This document shows positions 34,783 to 42,202 of a DNA stretch of 46,599 nucleotides, in pieces. Every line of letters starts with the position of its first letter. Within the stretch, counting starts at the first letter, position 1. The DNA is taken from NCBI GenBank assembly GCA_018896835.1, contig JAHILS010000035.1, positions 1 through 46,599 of the forward strand, read 5' to 3'. Source of the DNA: Patescibacteria group bacterium. GTDB lineage: Bacteria; Patescibacteriota; Patescibacteriia; UBA9934. A program made the position numbers and the translations under genes. A model generated the notes under the pieces. It did no database searches, was not told the DNA's origin, and worked only from the letters and a program-made list of their open reading frames with translations.

Positions 34783-35496
34783 ATGTTTGATGACCAAATG
34801 CCAACTACGCCCACAGATGCGCCTCAAGAACCAGCAGTGCAGGATATGTTTGCCGACGCCCCTAGCGTACCTGCTAATTTGCCTATAGCCTCAGCTCCAG
34901 CTGTGTCTTCACCCGCGTCTGCTAAAGAGCCAGAAGTCCAGGCTCAACCAACACCTGCGCCAGTTCAGGTTCAGAGTGCGTCCGTTGCTTCGGCTCAGCC
35001 CGCGCCTGTAGCTCCAACGCAAACTGAGGCTCCGAAAATGCAAACAATTGCTCCTGCACCTCCCAAGTCTTCTTTTTCTGGCGTCATTAAGGTCATTATC
35101 ATTGTACTTGTCGCCATAGCATTAATTGGAGCAGCTGTTTATTTGGCATTTAGATTAATGACTCAAGGCATTGTTACGCCAGTTGAGGATACTGTAATAA
35201 CTGATGAGCCTGTAGTTGAAAATCAGCCTGTAGTTGAAGAAGAGGTGCCTATTGTCTTGGAGGAGGTTGATACAGACGGTGACGGTCTAACGGACGCAGA
35301 AGAAGCTGTGGTTGGGACTGATCCAGAGAATGTTGATACTGACAAAGACGGGCTTGGTGACAGGGAAGAGGTCCAAGTTTATGGCACAGACCCATTTGAT
35401 GCTGATACTGACGAAGATGGTTACTTGGACGGACAAGAAGTAGTTGGTGGGTATAATCCTAATGGTCCCGGAAAGCTCTTTGAACTTCCAAAATAA
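34783..35496 (+). CDS. Membrane protein with Pro/Ala-rich N-terminus and TSP3 calcium repeats, 237 aa
   Basis: Residues 1-95 are Pro/Ala/Gln-rich and probably disordered (MFDDQMPTTPTDAPQEPAVQ...). A membrane helix covers about 104-125 (VIIIVLVAIALIGAAVYLAF). After a short acidic linker (VVENQPVVEEEVPIV) come TSP3-type calcium loops (about 165-230: DTDGDGLTDAEEAVVGTDPE, DTDKDGLGDREEVQVYGTDP, DTDEDGYLDGQEVVGGYNP). Topology is N-terminus inside, repeats outside, as in the genes on both sides. It lies 36 bases after the preceding stop. A possible TATAAA (34766-34771) might give an internal near-leaderless promoter. Function unknown. Confidence 0.85.
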   Translation: MFDDQMPTTPTDAPQEPAVQDMFADAPSVPANLPIASAPAVSSPASAKEPEVQAQPTPAPVQVQSASVASAQPAPVAPTQTEAPKMQTIAPAPPKSSFSGVIKVIIIVLVAIALIGAAVYLAFRLMTQGIVTPVEDTVITDEPVVENQPVVEEEVPIVLEEVDTDGDGLTDAEEAVVGTDPENVDTDKDGLGDREEVQVYGTDPFDADTDEDGYLDGQEVVGGYNPNGPGKLFELPK

Positions 35497-35540
35497 ATAC
35501 AAATCACTAAACCCTAGGCTTTTGCCTTTGGCTCTCACAT

Positions 35541-36488
35541 ATGTTCGAAGAAGCCCAAAAACAATCAGATATAAAACAAGCAGACAAGAAAGAGTCGCCT
35601 CTGAGTGATTTTATTATCCATGTCATGCCAGTGTCGTTTAGAGAAAAGAAGATTGTTGCCAAAGAAGAGAAAAAACCAGTAGTAAAGCCTGTTATCAAAG
35701 AGTTGCCAAAGCAACTTAAGCCTATTTCTGCCATGCCTGTTGCGAAAAAGTCTTCACGCATACCGTGGATCCTTGGTGCTGTTGGTATAGTTTTAATTTT
35801 GTCACTGCTGGTAATCGGGATTTATGCAATTAAGAGTTTCCAGCCAGAACCAGTTGTAGTTATAGACGAAACCCCAGAGACTGTGGTCGAGCCAATCGTT
35901 GAGGTTCCCCAAGAAATCATGGCTGGAAATGACTTGGATAGCGATGGGCTTACTGACGTTGAAGAAGCAATGTATGGCACCAACCCTCGAAATCCAGATT
36001 CAGATAACGATACTTTTTTGGACGGAAATGAAGTATTTCATAGATATAGTCCACTTGGCACGGCTCCGCAAACCCTTTTGGATACTGGAGCCGTAAAAGA
36101 ATATTTATCAAAAGATGGCTCATTTACTTTAACCTATCCAACGCAGTGGACTGTAGCTGGTGTTGTAGATTCATCGCTTGAGCAAACCGAGGAAATAGTT
36201 TTTAGAACAAATTCAACCGCTACCGTGCGACTTGTTTTGTCAAAACTAGCTGATGAAACGTTTGACCAGTGGTACATGAAAAATGCTTTAGATGGGCGCA
36301 CAGTTCAGCTTGAAACTACGCTGACAAAACAAGGTTATGTTGCCCACCAAAGCCCTGACGATCTTGTGGCATACGTTATTGCTGGCGACTCTGTGTTTAC
36401 CTTCCATTACGATTTAGCTGATGAAAAAGAGATTGTTTACATGCAGACGTTTCAGATGATGATTAACAGTTTTTCAATGCTTCCATGA
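35541..36488 (+). CDS. Membrane protein with TSP3 repeats and C-terminal globular domain, 315 aa
   Basis: A charged cytoplasmic N-terminus (1-73), a membrane helix at about 74-96 (ILGAVGIVLILSLLVIGIYA), an acidic linker and a TSP3 calcium unit (about 132-172: DLDSDGLTDVEEAMYGTNPR and DSDNDTFLDGNEVFHRYSP). The tail (about 190-315) is a globular domain, DGSFTLTYPTQWTVAGVVDS...FRTNSTATVRLVL...FQMMINSFSMLP. It resembles PsbP/MOG1-like or general periplasmic domains that begin FTLTYPxxW, but I cannot name it firmly. The ATGATAA overlap with ybeY makes it part of the same operon. Confidence 0.85.
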   Translation: MFEEAQKQSDIKQADKKESPLSDFIIHVMPVSFREKKIVAKEEKKPVVKPVIKELPKQLKPISAMPVAKKSSRIPWILGAVGIVLILSLLVIGIYAIKSFQPEPVVVIDETPETVVEPIVEVPQEIMAGNDLDSDGLTDVEEAMYGTNPRNPDSDNDTFLDGNEVFHRYSPLGTAPQTLLDTGAVKEYLSKDGSFTLTYPTQWTVAGVVDSSLEQTEEIVFRTNSTATVRLVLSKLADETFDQWYMKNALDGRTVQLETTLTKQGYVAHQSPDDLVAYVIAGDSVFTFHYDLADEKEIVYMQTFQMMINSFSMLP

Positions 36489-36904
36489 TAACTCTTCAAG
36501 TTTCACAGGACATCTTGGAGGCAGGCGATAATTTGTCGCTCGATGTTTTAAAACAAATCGAGTCTTGCCTTAATAATGCATTTTCAGGAAAACAGCATGG
36601 TAATATCGACGTTCGATTTGTTAGCGACAATGAAATCAAAAAGCTTAACCGCATGTATCGCTCTCTTGACGAAGTAACTGATGTTCTTTCTTTTGGATAC
36701 CCAGAAAATATTGATTTACTTGGTGACATTGCTATTTCATATGCCCAAGCTCAACGTCAGGCGGGCGACAGATCGGTTGAGCATGAAATCATCGAGTTGA
36801 TCGTTCACGGAGTTTTACACATTCTTGGTTATGATCACGAAAAACCAGGTGATGATAAAGAAATGTTTTCATTACAAGACGCTATAATTGAAAAAATATT
36901 ATGA
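36485..36904 (+). CDS. ybeY: Endoribonuclease YbeY (rRNA maturation factor)
   Basis: A zinc-dependent nuclease in 16S rRNA 3'-end processing and ribosome quality control. The signature HGVLHILGYDH at residues 108-118 supplies three His ligands. RSLDEVTDVLSF (about 59-70) and LLGDIAISYAQAQ (about 78-90) are also typical. At 139 aa it is the normal length. It overlaps the preceding TSP3 gene by four bases (ATGA) and dgkA by four bases, so it is tightly coupled into the surface operon. Confidence 0.95.
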   Translation: MITLQVSQDILEAGDNLSLDVLKQIESCLNNAFSGKQHGNIDVRFVSDNEIKKLNRMYRSLDEVTDVLSFGYPENIDLLGDIAISYAQAQRQAGDRSVEHEIIELIVHGVLHILGYDHEKPGDDKEMFSLQDAIIEKIL

Positions 36905-37287
36905 TTTCTTTAAAACGATTTGGGAGAAGTATGAAATATGCATTTAGAGGAATTTTTAAAGTTATGGCACGAGAGCATAGCTTTAGGGTGCAAGTTGTGG
37001 CTGGAGCAATTGTTTTTATTATTATTCTTTTTGTTCCGTTGCAGGTCTGGGAGAGGATCGTGCTTTTATTGTTAGTTGGAGCTGTGCTTGTCTTGGAAAT
37101 GATTAATAGCATTTTTGAAAGATTATCAGATGGATTAAAACCACGACTAAATGACATGGTAAAAGATGTGAAAGATATGATGGCTGGCGCTGTGCTTATT
37201 ACGGCCTTTGTAGCTTGCATTGTGGCTATTATGATTCTTTACCCTTATATTTCCATCTATCTACAGGGCTGGCATCTTCTCGGATAG
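36901..37287 (+). CDS. dgkA: Diacylglycerol/undecaprenol kinase family protein
   Basis: A small integral membrane kinase that in characterised members phosphorylates diacylglycerol or undecaprenol. The 128-aa protein has a basic N-terminus (MISLKRFGRSMKYAFRGIFK), EHSFRVQVVAGAIVFI, and the second and third membrane helices with EMINSIFERLSDGL and VKDMMAGAVLITAFVA, matching the family's catalytic NxxxE...D and KD..AGAVL elements. The four-base overlap with ybeY indicates coupling; ybeY-dgkA pairs are common in Gram-positive-type bacteria. Recycling of the lipid carrier would serve wall-polymer attachment by the LCP protein. Undecaprenol as substrate is likely but inferred. Confidence 0.93.
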   Translation: MISLKRFGRSMKYAFRGIFKVMAREHSFRVQVVAGAIVFIIILFVPLQVWERIVLLLLVGAVLVLEMINSIFERLSDGLKPRLNDMVKDVKDMMAGAVLITAFVACIVAIMILYPYISIYLQGWHLLG

Positions 37288-37299
37288 TCACAGATAAGG

Positions 37300-37305
37300 T
37301 AAAAT
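37300..37305 (+). promoter_or_regulatory. ftsA -10 element, near-leaderless
   Basis: TAAAAT at 37300-37305. Six bases later the start point falls at 37312, three bases before the ftsA ATG. No Shine-Dalgarno and only a weak -35. ftsA may also be read through from dgkA. Confidence 0.4.
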
Positions 37306-37314
37306 ATCACATGT

Positions 37315-38568
37315 ATGGCAGAAGAAATCATAACAGGTTTAGATGTTGGCTCATCAATGATTAGGGTTGTTGTTGGGCAGATTGTTCCTGATGATCAAGG
37401 AAAACCACAGTTGCATATTACAGGGGCTGTCGCGGTTCCATCTCAGGGAGTGCATAAGGGGGCGATCTCAAGCATGGAAGATGCAGTTTCTTCCATTTCT
37501 AAAGCGCTCGAGCGCGCTGAGCGAATGACTGGTACGGCTGTTAATGGTGCTTGGGTCTCTATTGCTGGGCATAATATTTTTGTGCAAGAGAGCCATGGTG
37601 TTATTGGAGTGTCAACACACGCTGACGCTGAAATTCGTGAAGAGGATGTAGAGCGGGTGATCGAAGCTGCCCGCACCGTGGCTACACCTTCAAATTATGA
37701 AATTTTACATGTTGTGCCAAAAAGCTTTACGGTCGACGGCCAGCATGGCATAAAAGATCCGGTTGGCATGAGCGGAGTACGTTTAGAGGTTGACGCTGTC
37801 ATTATTCAGACACTTTCCTCGCAGATCAAGAATATAACAAAGACAATTTACCGAACTGGGTTAAATATTGATGATTTGGTGTTTACGCCACTAGCAACTG
37901 CTGAGGCTGTTTTAACCCCACGTCAAAAAGAGCTTGGGGCCTGCGTGATCGATATTGGAGCCGCAACAACCAGTATGGTGGTTTTTGAGGAGGGTGACAT
38001 TTTGCACACGGCTGTATTACCAGTTGGCGGCGATCACATTACCAATGATATAGCTATTGGACTCCGAACGTCGCTTGAAGTCGCGGACCGAGTTAAAAAA
38101 GAGATTGGGAACGCAGTACCAGATGATGTTGACCGCAAAGGTCAATTTCAGCTGTCAGATTTTGGTTCAGAAGAACAGGAGCCGGTGAAGCAAAGGTTTG
38201 TGGCCGAGATTATTGAAGCACGAGTTGAGGAGCTTTTTGAAAATATCGACGATGAATTACGTAAGATTGATCGTTCGGGCATGTTACCAGTTGGAGTTAT
38301 TTTAACAGGATCGACCATGCATTTGCCTGGCATTGCCGAAGTGGCAAAGCGAGTATTGCGTTTGCCTTCAACCATCGGCAAGCCAATTGGAGTATCAAGC
38401 GTAATTGATGAGGTCCAGGATTGCGCGTATGCCACTGCGGTCGGGCTTACTTTATGGGGATTTGCAATTAGGTCGGCTCATGGCAAGGGATTTTCATTTT
38501 TGAATATAAAAGGAGTTAATCAAATCGCGGATCAGTTGCGTAAATGGATGAAGTCACTCATTCCATAG
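37315..38568 (+). CDS. ftsA: Cell-division protein FtsA
   Basis: An actin-like ATPase that tethers FtsZ to the membrane. The 417-aa protein has the phosphate-1 loop ITGLDVGSSMIRVVVG (about 5-20), a SHS2 (1C) insertion (about 85-165), the phosphate-2 segment CVIDIGAATTSMVVF and the adenosine motif VILTGSTMHLPGI. It ends in an amphipathic helix, VNQIADQLRKWMKSLIP, the usual membrane-targeting tail. It is followed by ftsZ after 184 bases. No other divisome genes are in the window. Confidence 0.96.
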   Translation: MAEEIITGLDVGSSMIRVVVGQIVPDDQGKPQLHITGAVAVPSQGVHKGAISSMEDAVSSISKALERAERMTGTAVNGAWVSIAGHNIFVQESHGVIGVSTHADAEIREEDVERVIEAARTVATPSNYEILHVVPKSFTVDGQHGIKDPVGMSGVRLEVDAVIIQTLSSQIKNITKTIYRTGLNIDDLVFTPLATAEAVLTPRQKELGACVIDIGAATTSMVVFEEGDILHTAVLPVGGDHITNDIAIGLRTSLEVADRVKKEIGNAVPDDVDRKGQFQLSDFGSEEQEPVKQRFVAEIIEARVEELFENIDDELRKIDRSGMLPVGVILTGSTMHLPGIAEVAKRVLRLPSTIGKPIGVSSVIDEVQDCAYATAVGLTLWGFAIRSAHGKGFSFLNIKGVNQIADQLRKWMKSLIP

Positions 38569-38590
38569 TTGGAATTTATTGTTTTATTAG

Positions 38591-38613
38591 TGGCCAGCAC
38601 CGGGTGCTGGCCA
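38591..38613 (+). terminator. Hairpin between ftsA and ftsZ
   Basis: An 11-bp perfect stem (TGGCCAGCACC and its complement) with a minimal loop, followed by ATTTGTT. The U tract is weak, so it may only partly stop transcription or protect the ftsA message. Confidence 0.55.
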
Positions 38614-38697
38614 ATTTGTTATCCACAGATTGCTTTTATCGTTTTGCTTCCAATGTGATAAGTTGTGAGTACAAAAAGTATTGCAAGTTGGCGAAAT

Positions 38698-38716
38698 TGA
38701 ACACAATAAGTGTTCA
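38698..38716. promoter_or_regulatory. Inverted repeat upstream of ftsZ
   Basis: TGAACAC-AATAA-GTGTTCA, a 7-bp perfect inverted repeat 36 bases before the ftsZ start, followed by the short palindrome GTGATCAC (about 38729-38736). The spacing suits a dimeric regulator or a leader hairpin. No -10 can be fixed confidently. Confidence 0.45.
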
Positions 38717-38752
38717 TCACCAAAGTATGTGATCACAATATGTATTCATCAT

Positions 38753-39982
38753 ATGGGACAAATAAAACCAGAAGTCGAAACATTCGCAAAAATTAAGGTT
38801 TTTGGAATCGGTGGAGCCGGTGGTGCTGCCTTAAACCGCATGATTCTTGAGAAACTAAAAGGAGTTGGCTTTGTTGCAGTTAATACTGACGTTCAGGCAT
38901 TGCACCAGAATCTTGCCAAAGACAAACTGGCTATTGGAAAGACTGTTACCCGTGGCCTTGGAGCTGGTATGAATCCAGAGACTGGACGACGTTCTGCCGA
39001 GGAAAGTGCTAACGATATTCGTAGTGCTGTTCAAGGAACTGACATGGTTTTCTTAACAGCAGGACTTGGCGGTGGAACAGGTAGTGGAGCAATTCCCGAG
39101 GTGGCCAAAATTGCTCGCGAATGCGGTGCATTAACCGTGGCTGTGGTTACTAAGCCATTTTCTTTTGAAGGCGCCCAGCGCAAGCGGATAGCCGAAGATG
39201 CTTATCACGAACTTGCTGAACACGTTGACACAATCATTACAATTCCCAACGATCGCATACTTCAGATAATCGATAAAAAGACGTCACTACTTGAGTCGTT
39301 TGAAATTATCGATGACGTACTCCGACAGGGGGTTCAGGGTATCTCAGAAATTATTACTCTTCCTGGTTTAATTAACGTTGACTTTGCCGACGTTAAAGCA
39401 ATCATGCAAAACGCCGGTTCGGCGCTGATGGGAATTGGTTCTGCATCAGGAGAAAATAGAGCAGTCGAGGCAGCTAAAACTGCTATCGCTAGTCCGCTTT
39501 TGGAGCTTTCAATTGATGGAGCAAAAGGCATTTTGTTTACAGTTACTGGTAGTGCTGATCTTTCTATGTACGAGGTGGCAGAGGCAGCGAAAGTTATTAC
39601 TGGATCAGCTGACGATGACGCGCGCGTAATCTTTGGAGCAAACATTGACGAGTCACTTCAAGATGAGGTTCGTATAACAGTTGTTGCTACCGGATTTGAT
39701 AACAAGAAACAGCGCAATGCACCAACGCTCGCTGGCGACGTGGACATTGCCCCTCACGGAAGTTGGAAGTCGCCAGATAGGGAAGAGCGGACAAATGTAG
39801 CTCCAAGACGTGAGTCACCGTTTGAACAACATCGTGTCTCACCTACACCAGTTCACTCTTTTGAATCCAGACCAGTTGAAAAAAAAATTAGTACACCCCG
39901 AAATGAGCCTGTTAAAGAGCAGGTAGGTCAAGACGATGATGATTTAGGAATCCCAGCTTTTATACGTAGGAAGATGATGTAG
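38753..39982 (+). CDS. ftsZ: Cell-division GTPase FtsZ
   Basis: A tubulin-like GTPase forming the division ring. The 409-aa protein shows IKVFGIGGAGGAALNRM (about 14-30), AVNTDVQAL, the tubulin signature LGGGTGSGA (about 105-113), TIPNDRIL and the T7 loop region NVDFADVKAIM. A variable linker ends in the conserved C-terminal peptide DLGIPAFIRRKMM that binds FtsA. The start at 38753 (MGQIKPEVETFAKIKV) is chosen by homology. A longer reading to 38681 would add unrelated residues and run through the inverted repeat. Confidence 0.97.
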   Translation: MGQIKPEVETFAKIKVFGIGGAGGAALNRMILEKLKGVGFVAVNTDVQALHQNLAKDKLAIGKTVTRGLGAGMNPETGRRSAEESANDIRSAVQGTDMVFLTAGLGGGTGSGAIPEVAKIARECGALTVAVVTKPFSFEGAQRKRIAEDAYHELAEHVDTIITIPNDRILQIIDKKTSLLESFEIIDDVLRQGVQGISEIITLPGLINVDFADVKAIMQNAGSALMGIGSASGENRAVEAAKTAIASPLLELSIDGAKGILFTVTGSADLSMYEVAEAAKVITGSADDDARVIFGANIDESLQDEVRITVVATGFDNKKQRNAPTLAGDVDIAPHGSWKSPDREERTNVAPRRESPFEQHRVSPTPVHSFESRPVEKKISTPRNEPVKEQVGQDDDDLGIPAFIRRKMM

Positions 39983-39996
39983 ATAATTTAAATGAC

Positions 39997-40074
39997 CACC
40001 CCATACCCCTCCTTTGAAAGGAGGGGATTTTAATCAAGTTTCTCCCCCTTTCAAAGGGGGAGGTAGAGGGGGTG
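39997..40074. repeat. Inverted pair of the CCTCCTTTGAAAGGAGG repeat
   Basis: A forward unit (about 39997-40026, CCACCCCATACCCCTCC...) and an inverted unit (about 40041-40074, ending GGTAGAGGGGGTG) face each other around a short AT-rich centre. Each contains its own hairpin, and the whole can form a long stem. It is the same family as 15864-15898. It may also serve as the ftsZ transcription stop. Confidence 0.75.
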
Positions 40075-40090
40075 ATGTAATCTAATTTCG

Positions 40091-40119
40091 TTGCTTGCCT
40101 TATTGATGTTTAGTACACT
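40091..40119 (+). promoter_or_regulatory. nrdR promoter, near-leaderless
   Basis: TTGCTT (40091-40096), 17-bp spacer, TACACT (40114-40119). The start point is expected at 40126, two bases before the ATG. Confidence 0.65.
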
Positions 40120-40127
40120 TATCATAT

Positions 40128-40592
40128 ATGCACTGCCCTGTATGCAGGTTCAAATCCACACGAGTCGTAGATTCCAGGCTAATTCCTGACGGATCAGGTG
40201 TTAGGCGTCGCCGTGAGTGCGAGAAAGCATCGTGCGGATACAGGTTTTCCACAGTCGAAGAAATAGATCTTGTGAATATTACGGTTATAAAGCGAGATAC
40301 CAGAAGGGAATCGTACTCGCGTCCAAAATTGGAGTCGGGGCTAAAGCAATCGCTGCAAAAACGTCCGTTTACTGACGCCCAATTTCACTCTCTTATTTCC
40401 AAGATTGAAAGAGATATTCAAAAAGAGCGTTCGGGCGAGGTTACCAGCATTAAACTTGGAGAGATTGTTATGAAGCACTTGCGAGTGTTTGATAAGATTG
40501 CCTATATCCGTTTTGCTTCTGTTTATCATTCATTTGAAGATTTGAAAAAATTTGAAGAAGAGCTCCATAAGTTGCTCAAAAAACGTCGATGA
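40128..40592 (+). CDS. nrdR: Transcriptional repressor NrdR
   Basis: An ATP/dATP-sensing repressor of ribonucleotide reductase genes. The 154-aa protein has the N-terminal zinc ribbon (MHCPVCRFKST...RRRRECEKASCGYRFST, Cys pairs at 3/6 and about 31/36) and an ATP-cone (VIKRDTRRESYSRPKLESGL to IAYIRFASVYHSFEDL). This is the standard architecture with a basic C-terminal tail. No ribonucleotide reductase gene is in the window, so its targets lie elsewhere. Confidence 0.96.
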   Translation: MHCPVCRFKSTRVVDSRLIPDGSGVRRRRECEKASCGYRFSTVEEIDLVNITVIKRDTRRESYSRPKLESGLKQSLQKRPFTDAQFHSLISKIERDIQKERSGEVTSIKLGEIVMKHLRVFDKIAYIRFASVYHSFEDLKKFEEELHKLLKKRR

Positions 40593-40605
40593 TCAAATTA
40601 GTTCG

Positions 40606-40626
40606 TGATATAATGGTTACGAACTA
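40606..40626 (+). promoter_or_regulatory. pyk promoter (TATAAT-N6-GAACTA), near-leaderless
   Basis: Extended -10 TGA-TATAAT (40606-40614), six bases, then GAACTA at 40621-40626 whose last base is the A of the pyk ATG. The transcript would carry a five-base leader. The third example of this arrangement in the window. Confidence 0.7.
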
Positions 40627-42029
40627 TGAAACGACGTACAAAAATAATCGCGACGATTGGTCCAGCATCTTCTTCCGCCCAAACACTTTGTCGCATGATG
40701 CGCGCTGGCATGGATGTCGCGCGTTTAAATTTTTCCCACGGTTCTTATGCTGATCATAAAATTTTATTAAAACACATCCGTAGCTCGGCTAAAAAAGAAG
40801 GAAAGTGTGTAGCTATTTTACAGGATTTGCAGGGCCCAAAGATTAGAATAGGAGAATTACCAAAAGAGGGGATAGCTGTGGAAAAAGGTCAAAGAGTAAA
40901 GCTTTGCTCAGGACAGCACGAATACAAAGGGGACGGAGTTTTGCCTGTCGTGTATGACAAATTGCATAAAGACATCAAAAAGGGTCACAGACTATTTATC
41001 GATGACGGCTTTATCGAAACCATAGTTGAATCTGTCCGTGGCAGAATTATCAATGTCAAAGTTGTTTATGGTGGAATAGTTAAGGCGCAAAAGGGAATTA
41101 ATATTCCAGATTCCACTGTTTCTTCGCCCGCGCTTACCAAAAAAGATAAAGAAGATTTATTGTTTGGACTGGAAATGGGCGTTGATTATGTGGCGCTTTC
41201 GTTTGTCACAAGTGCTAATGACGTCAGGATTTTGCGCAAAATTATTAACAGCGAGTGTTTAGATTTATCTCGAGTTCCTGCCAAGATTATTGCCAAAATT
41301 GAACGGGCAGAAGCAATAGAGAAGTTTTCCGAGATTTTAGAAGTTTCAGACGGCATAATGATAGCCAGAGGTGACTTGGGAGTTGAGATTAAACCAGAAC
41401 AAGTCCCGATCATGCAAAAAGAAATGGTTGAGCTTTGTCGTCAGGCAGGTAAGCCGGTTATTATCGCTACGCACATGATGGAGTCAATGACTAAGAACCC
41501 AAGGGCAACACGGGCTGAAACTTCCGACGTTGCAAATGCGGTAATTGATCACACTGATGCAGTCATGCTTTCGGCGGAAACTGCCACTGGCGAGTTTCCA
41601 TACGCTAGCGTGCGGGCAATGGCCATGATTATTGATGAAGCTGAAGCGTCACGTTTTGATGATATCTCGTTTTATCAACTGCATGATATTGATGCCGTGC
41701 AAACCTCAATTGCTCAGTCTGTGCATATTATGGCGCAGAATAAGCAGATTGATTTAATTGCCACGTCTTCGTCTTATCCGGCAGTTGCCTCGACTGTAAA
41801 CATTTTTCGACCAAACGTGCCAATTATTATTGCCTGTCCAAACGACCAAGTTGCTCGACAAATGGTTTTGCGAGCTGGGGTTGACCCTATTGTTATGTCA
41901 GAAGCCAATGGCACATTTATACTGCGCATACAACGCTACTTAGCGAAAAATAAATTAATAAAAAAGAATAGTCACGTGGCTTATGTGACTGCGTCTCCTG
42001 CCGGCGAGGTGCAACTGATAGTTAAGTAA
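40626..42029 (+). CDS. pyk: Pyruvate kinase
   Basis: Transfers phosphate from phosphoenolpyruvate to ADP, the last glycolytic step. The 467-aa protein has RTKIIATIGPASSS (about 3-16), RLNFSHGSYADH, the B-domain region with FIDDGFIETIV, the catalytic IAKIERAEAIEKFSEI (Lys and Glu metal-binding region), GIMIARGDLGVEI and MESMTKNPRATRAETSDVAN. The C-terminal domain (about 340-467) is present, with no phosphohistidine extension. Monocistronic, with its own promoter and terminator. One of the few ATP-yielding enzymes in the window. Confidence 0.97.
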   Translation: MKRRTKIIATIGPASSSAQTLCRMMRAGMDVARLNFSHGSYADHKILLKHIRSSAKKEGKCVAILQDLQGPKIRIGELPKEGIAVEKGQRVKLCSGQHEYKGDGVLPVVYDKLHKDIKKGHRLFIDDGFIETIVESVRGRIINVKVVYGGIVKAQKGINIPDSTVSSPALTKKDKEDLLFGLEMGVDYVALSFVTSANDVRILRKIINSECLDLSRVPAKIIAKIERAEAIEKFSEILEVSDGIMIARGDLGVEIKPEQVPIMQKEMVELCRQAGKPVIIATHMMESMTKNPRATRAETSDVANAVIDHTDAVMLSAETATGEFPYASVRAMAMIIDEAEASRFDDISFYQLHDIDAVQTSIAQSVHIMAQNKQIDLIATSSSYPAVASTVNIFRPNVPIIIACPNDQVARQMVLRAGVDPIVMSEANGTFILRIQRYLAKNKLIKKNSHVAYVTASPAGEVQLIVK

Positions 42030-42084
42030 GCTGTTGGAGCAGATCAGGTCGATATTTAATCGACTAATTTCCCATTCAGACAGC

Positions 42085-42132
42085 TAGTCATAGATCCCGA
42101 GCTTGTCGAAAGGGAGAGATCTTCTGCGACTA
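42085..42132. repeat. Imperfect palindrome of the dispersed GATCTTCT family
   Basis: TAGTC...AGATC pairs with GATCT...GACTA. The centre (GATCCCGAGCTTGTCGAAAG, then GGAGAGATCTTCT) shares blocks with the repeats at 7310-7371 and 9222-9281. Confidence 0.55.
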
Positions 42133-42149
42133 AAGTATAGACAAAATAC

Positions 42150-42180
42150 AAAACCACCAGGCTCAAGTCTGGTGGTTTTT
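42150..42180 (+). terminator. pyk terminator
   Basis: AAAACCACCAG (42150-42160) pairs with CTGGTGGTTTTT, ending in a U run. Symmetric A/T flanks may also stop transcription from the opposite DUF5665 gene at 42203. Confidence 0.93.
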
Positions 42181-42202
42181 AGTTGTTTATGAATGCTGAC
42201 GT

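Noticed and set aside
22576..36488. A complete type IV secretion system
   Set aside because: Only pilin-like modules are seen; no VirB4/VirD4 ATPase or channel protein is present in the window.
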